Assembly (NCBI RefSeq): GCF_037154075.1 | Contig: NZ_JBANRJ010000001.1 | Coordinates: 1,161,501 to 1,225,500 of the forward strand | DNA: 64,000 bases | Source of the DNA: Sphingobium aromaticiconvertens | GTDB lineage: Bacteria; Pseudomonadota; Alphaproteobacteria; Sphingomonadales; Sphingomonadaceae | Reading direction: 5' to 3' | Shown: in pieces, positions 60,865 through 64,000 of the stretch | Numbering within the stretch: the first letter of the stretch is position 1 | Layout: each line of letters begins with the position of its first letter | Position numbers and translations under genes: made by a program | The notes under the pieces: model-generated | What the model saw: only the letters and a program-made list of their open reading frames with translations | Told to the model about the DNA's origin: nothing | Database searches by the model: none

Positions 60865-62160
60865 ATGACCCGTAACAGCGATCCCTGCCCGAAATCGGCC
60901 GTCAGCCATGGCGTCGGCTTTGCCGGCATAGCGGGCCTTGGCCTCTGGACGATGGTCGCGCGCCACTATGGCATGGATGGCGTCCATGCCGGGTTCGCCG
61001 CCGTGGTCGCCTGCGGCGTGCCGATGGTCCTCTGGTCGCTGTTGGTGGACAAGGTGCATCGCAATCCCTCGACCGGGATCGACTGGAGCGCGCCTGCGCG
61101 GCCTGTGCGCGCGATTCTCGACATCAGCCTCGTCAAGATTGCCGGGCTTTGGGCGACCTGGCTCGCCATCGCCATCTTCTATTGCCTCGCCCGCTGGTAT
61201 TGGCAGGGCAATTATCGCCATTCCATGGACCTGTTCGCATGGGCCGCGCCGGGGCTGTTGCTGCTGTCCATACCCTATGTGATCTGGCTGGACCGGCGGC
61301 TGATCGACCCGAAGGACGCGAGCTATGCGTTCGGCCAGTGGGTGATCGGCGGCGCAGCGGGGCAGGCGGATCGGGTGCAGGTCGCCCACCATGCCCGCGC
61401 CTGGGCGGTGAAGGGCTTTTTCCTCGCTTTCATGGTGTCGATCGTGCCGGGCAATTTCGCCAGCGTCATCGATTGGTCCCTCAATCGCGCGATCGACAAT
61501 CCGGTCGCGCTGGCCGGTTTTCTGATCGCGATCATGTTCATGATCGACGTGTGCATGGCGACGGTCGGCTATATGCTGACCTTCAAGCCACTGGATTCCC
61601 ATATCCGCACCGCCAACCCCTTTCTGTCAGGATGGCTGGCAGCGCTGATCTGCTACCCGCCCTTCGTGCTGATGGGCGGCGGCGGACCGCTGGACTATCA
61701 TGCGGGTGGGGCGGAATGGGATGTCTGGACCCAGGGGTCGACGGCGCTGCAATGGGTGCTGGGGGTGGTGCTGGTCGTACTAACAGCACTCTATGCCTGG
61801 GCGACGGTGGCTTTTGGACTGCGCTTTTCCAACCTCACCCATCGCGGTATCCTGACCCACGGTCCCTATCGCTGGACGCGGCACCCTGCCTATTTGTCGA
61901 AAAATCTCTTCTGGTGGTTTTCCGCGCTGCCATTCCTGACCGTCAGTCACAGCGTCACCGACATGGTCCGCAACTGCGCGATGCTGGCCGCGACCAACGC
62001 CGTCTATTATTGGCGCGCCCGGACCGAGGAGAAGCATCTGTCCACTGACCCGGATTATCGCGCCTATAGCGACTGGATGGAACGCAACGGCCCCATCCCG
62101 CGGCTGCTCGCGTGGATCATTGGCCGCCGACGCGAGGATGCGCCGCAACCGGCGGAATAG
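60865..62160 (+). CDS. Isoprenylcysteine carboxyl methyltransferase (ICMT)-family membrane protein
   Basis: A 431-residue protein with about nine hydrophobic segments. Near the C-terminus SNLTHRGILTHGPYRWTRHP and AYLSKNLFWWF form the ICMT/PEMT SAM-binding signature, and EEKHLSTDPDYRAYSDWMER completes it. Such bacterial proteins methylate lipids or unknown small substrates at the membrane. It is longer than a minimal ICMT because of the N-terminal membrane region. The ATG at 60865 lies 44 bases after DUF1345. Confidence 0.82.
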   Translation: MTRNSDPCPKSAVSHGVGFAGIAGLGLWTMVARHYGMDGVHAGFAAVVACGVPMVLWSLLVDKVHRNPSTGIDWSAPARPVRAILDISLVKIAGLWATWLAIAIFYCLARWYWQGNYRHSMDLFAWAAPGLLLLSIPYVIWLDRRLIDPKDASYAFGQWVIGGAAGQADRVQVAHHARAWAVKGFFLAFMVSIVPGNFASVIDWSLNRAIDNPVALAGFLIAIMFMIDVCMATVGYMLTFKPLDSHIRTANPFLSGWLAALICYPPFVLMGGGGPLDYHAGGAEWDVWTQGSTALQWVLGVVLVVLTALYAWATVAFGLRFSNLTHRGILTHGPYRWTRHPAYLSKNLFWWFSALPFLTVSHSVTDMVRNCAMLAATNAVYYWRARTEEKHLSTDPDYRAYSDWMERNGPIPRLLAWIIGRRREDAPQPAE

Positions 62161-62168
62161 GGTCGCCC

Positions 62169-63542
62169 CTAGAAGCTTTCCTCGTCATAGACGCGCGACA
62201 CATCGCTGTTCCACTCGCCATGATAGCGGTCCAGTAGCCGCTCGGCATGGGTCTTGCCTGACGCCACAACCTCGTCCAGATCCGCGAGATAGCCGGTTTC
62301 ATTATCCCCGGCATCGTTGAGCCGCGCCCGTGCTGACAAGCCACTACGGGCGATGTCCAGCACTGGCCCGGCAATATCGCGCAAGGTCCGGCCATCGCCG
62401 ATCGGCGCGTCGAGGCCCAGTTTCGGCACCGAATCGCGCAGTGTCTGGCGCGCATCCATCGACCAGTCCTTGACCAGATCCCACGCCGCATCGAGCGCGC
62501 CCTGATCGTAGAGCAGGCCGACCCACAAGGCAGGCAGCGCGCAAATGCGTCCCCACGGCCCACCATCGGCCCCGCGCATTTCCAGAAAGCTTTTTAGCCG
62601 CACTTCGGGGAAGGCGGTGGAGAGATGATCCTCCCAATCCTTTTCGGTCGGCTTTTCACCCGGCAGGACAGAGAGTTTGCCGTTCAGAAAGTCGCGGAAG
62701 GACAGGCCGGAGGCGTCGATATATTTGCCCTCTCGGAACACGAAATACATCGGCACGTCCAGCGCATAGTCGGCATAGCGTTCATAGCCAAAGCCATCCT
62801 CGAACACGAAGGGCAACATCCCCGTGCGCTGCGGGTCGGTGTCCGACCAGATATGGCTGCGATAGGAAAGGAAGCCGTTGGGCTTCCCTTCGGTAAAGGG
62901 CGAATTGGCGAACAGCGCCGTCGCCAGCGGTTGCAGCGCGAGGGAGGTGCGGAACTTCTGCACCATGTCCGCCTCGCTGCCATAGTCGAGGTTGGTCTGG
63001 ATCGTGCAGGTCCGCAACATCATGTCGAGGCCCAGCGACCCCACACGCGGCATATGCCGCAACATGATGTCATAACGGCCCTTGGGCATGATCGGCAGGT
63101 CGGTGCGGGTCTTGTCGGGCCACATGCCCAGGCCCAGGAAACCCAGACCCAGCATGTCGCCGACATATTTGACCTGTTCCAGATGCCGTCCGGTTTCCGC
63201 GCAGGTCTGGTGCAGATTGTCGAGCGGTGCGCCCGACAGTTCCAGTTGACCGGCGGGTTCCAGGCTGATGGTGCCGTCGCTGCCGGACAGGGCGATGATA
63301 TTCTCGCCCTCGAACACTGGCGTCCAGCCATAACGGGTCAGGCCGATCAGCAGCGTGTGGATGCCGCCCTTTTCCTCATAGGAAGGGGCGTGATGATCCT
63401 TGCGCGAATAGACGAATTTCTCGTGCTCGGTGCCGATGCGCCAACGCTCCTTGGGCTTTTCACCCTTGGCAAAGGCGGCGATCAACTGGTCGCGGCTCTC
63501 GATGACCGGATCGTTTCCGGCTGATTCGGTCCTAGTGCTCAT
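62169..63542 (-). CDS. gshA: Glutamate-cysteine ligase (plant/alphaproteobacterial GshA type)
   Basis: A 457-residue glutamate-cysteine ligase, first enzyme of glutathione synthesis. Family landmarks are RIGTEHEKFVYSRKDHHAPS, SLEPAGQLELSGAPLDNLHQ, FLGLGMWPDKTRTDLPIMPK and RTCTIQTNLDYGSEADMVQK. It is convergent with the ICMT-like gene (stops eight bases apart) and transcribed in the same direction as rsmE upstream, an arrangement common in this bacterial group. Confidence 0.95.
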   Translation of the reverse strand: MSTRTESAGNDPVIESRDQLIAAFAKGEKPKERWRIGTEHEKFVYSRKDHHAPSYEEKGGIHTLLIGLTRYGWTPVFEGENIIALSGSDGTISLEPAGQLELSGAPLDNLHQTCAETGRHLEQVKYVGDMLGLGFLGLGMWPDKTRTDLPIMPKGRYDIMLRHMPRVGSLGLDMMLRTCTIQTNLDYGSEADMVQKFRTSLALQPLATALFANSPFTEGKPNGFLSYRSHIWSDTDPQRTGMLPFVFEDGFGYERYADYALDVPMYFVFREGKYIDASGLSFRDFLNGKLSVLPGEKPTEKDWEDHLSTAFPEVRLKSFLEMRGADGGPWGRICALPALWVGLLYDQGALDAAWDLVKDWSMDARQTLRDSVPKLGLDAPIGDGRTLRDIAGPVLDIARSGLSARARLNDAGDNETGYLADLDEVVASGKTHAERLLDRYHGEWNSDVSRVYDEESF

Positions 63543-63641
63543 GCCCCGGCCTTAGCGTGTCCCCTCTGCGCGTCCAACACCCGTGCGCGCGCTGCACATA
63601 AGGTCTCTCTATGACCGGTGCAATCGCATGGCGAAATGAAA

Positions 63642-64000
63642 CTAAAGCTCGTCCTCATTCCAGTCACCGTTCAACCCCATCCAGATGGCCGTAGCAGCCA
63701 GCGCAGCCGTCTCCGCGCGCAGGATGCGCGGTCCCAGCGAAACGGGCACCGCGCAGGGATGAGCGCGGATCGCCTCGCGCTCGATCGGATCGAAACCACC
63801 CTCTGGCCCGATGACGAAAGCGGCTGGCCCGCGATGGCTCCCAAGCGCCTGTCCAATTGGCACGCCCCCTGTCTCGTCGGCGAAGAACAGGTGGCGGTCG
63901 GCGGGCCAGTTTCGCAGCAGGACGTCCAGCTTCACCATCTCCCCCAATTCGGGCAGCGCGGTGCGTCCGCATTGCTCGGCCGCTTCGACCAGATGCGTGT
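63642..64000 (-). CDS. rsmE: 16S rRNA (uracil-1498-N3)-methyltransferase RsmE, C-terminal part (partial)
   Basis: The frame runs off the right edge, so the N-terminus is outside the window. The visible 118 residues show the SPOUT-class knot: EAAEQCGRTALPELGEMVKL, AFVIGPEGGFDPIEREAI and SLGPRILRAETAALAA, all RsmE motifs for SAM binding and the trefoil knot. It methylates U1498 in 16S rRNA. The gene ends 100 bases before gshA. Confidence 0.93.
   Translation of the reverse strand, partial: THLVEAAEQCGRTALPELGEMVKLDVLLRNWPADRHLFFADETGGVPIGQALGSHRGPAAFVIGPEGGFDPIEREAIRAHPCAVPVSLGPRILRAETAALAATAIWMGLNGDWNEDEL

Noticed and set aside
1..64000. CRISPR arrays, tRNA or rRNA genes
   Set aside because: No regularly spaced direct repeats, no cloverleaf-like sequence with a conserved T-arm, and no rRNA segments were seen. 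This was checked by eye only; a covariance-model scan would be decisive.

Overview
The window looks like chromosomal DNA of a sphingomonad-type alphaproteobacterium (Sphingobium/Sphingomonas-like). The grounds are high GC, large TonB-dependent receptors beside catabolic operons, a SigF-NrsF stress module of the Caulobacter type, paoABC, a copper-resistance copAB block, and argG, gshA and rsmE housekeeping genes. The genus is an inference; there is no rRNA or tRNA gene to fix it.

Layout. 1-2470: a partial unidentified reading frame, a possible small RNA, and a decayed IS91-like element bounded by 54-bp imperfect inverted repeats. 2682-6758: a bufferin (copper-binding RiPP) locus, bufA2-bufB-bufC, then nrsF-sigF, and divergently bufA1-doxX. 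Three promoter-like sites of the form GTAAC(C/T)-N16-CGAA precede bufA2, sigF and bufA1, so the locus reads as one sigma-F regulon. 6816-8609: a tyrosine recombinase gene split by an IS110-family element whose upstream non-coding end holds a perfect 40-nt palindrome.

8852-27910: a large ureide (allantoin to oxalurate to oxalate) catabolic island. It has a branched-chain-amino-acid-type ABC transporter with permease and both ATPases fused in one 820-residue protein, a GntR/FCD regulator with three copies of an ATCGTTGACGAT-type operator, a flavin reductase, an Oar-like TonB receptor, a Tat-exported amidohydrolase, the set hpxX-hpxY-hpxW-allC/hpxK-hpxJ-puuE-hpxZ in overlapping order, and an SBF-family carrier. 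The TonB receptor and ABC system would import substrate; PuuE, AllC and HpxJ would take allantoin to oxalurate, and HpxXYZ/HpxW would finish to oxalate and ammonia.

28301-37058: small stress membrane genes, a tandem-TetR regulator divergent from a TonB receptor, and an IS3 element between two truncated genes (a tyrosine phosphatase and a GH2 glycosidase), which suggests an IS-associated deletion. 37198-47775: an M28 peptidase, a three-domain LplT/PlsC/acyl-ACP synthetase protein, a DUF2339 protein divergent from a TetR gene with two operator-like repeats, a sterol-desaturase-like protein and a GST. 47777-48485: an amidohydrolase pseudogene. 48556-53105: copC divergent from a CnrYXH-like membrane protein/sensor/ECF-sigma trio joined to copAB. 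53307-57114: paoABC. 57188-64000: DUF4169, a Pro/Ala-rich membrane protein, argG, DUF1345, an ICMT-like protein, gshA and the 3' part of rsmE.
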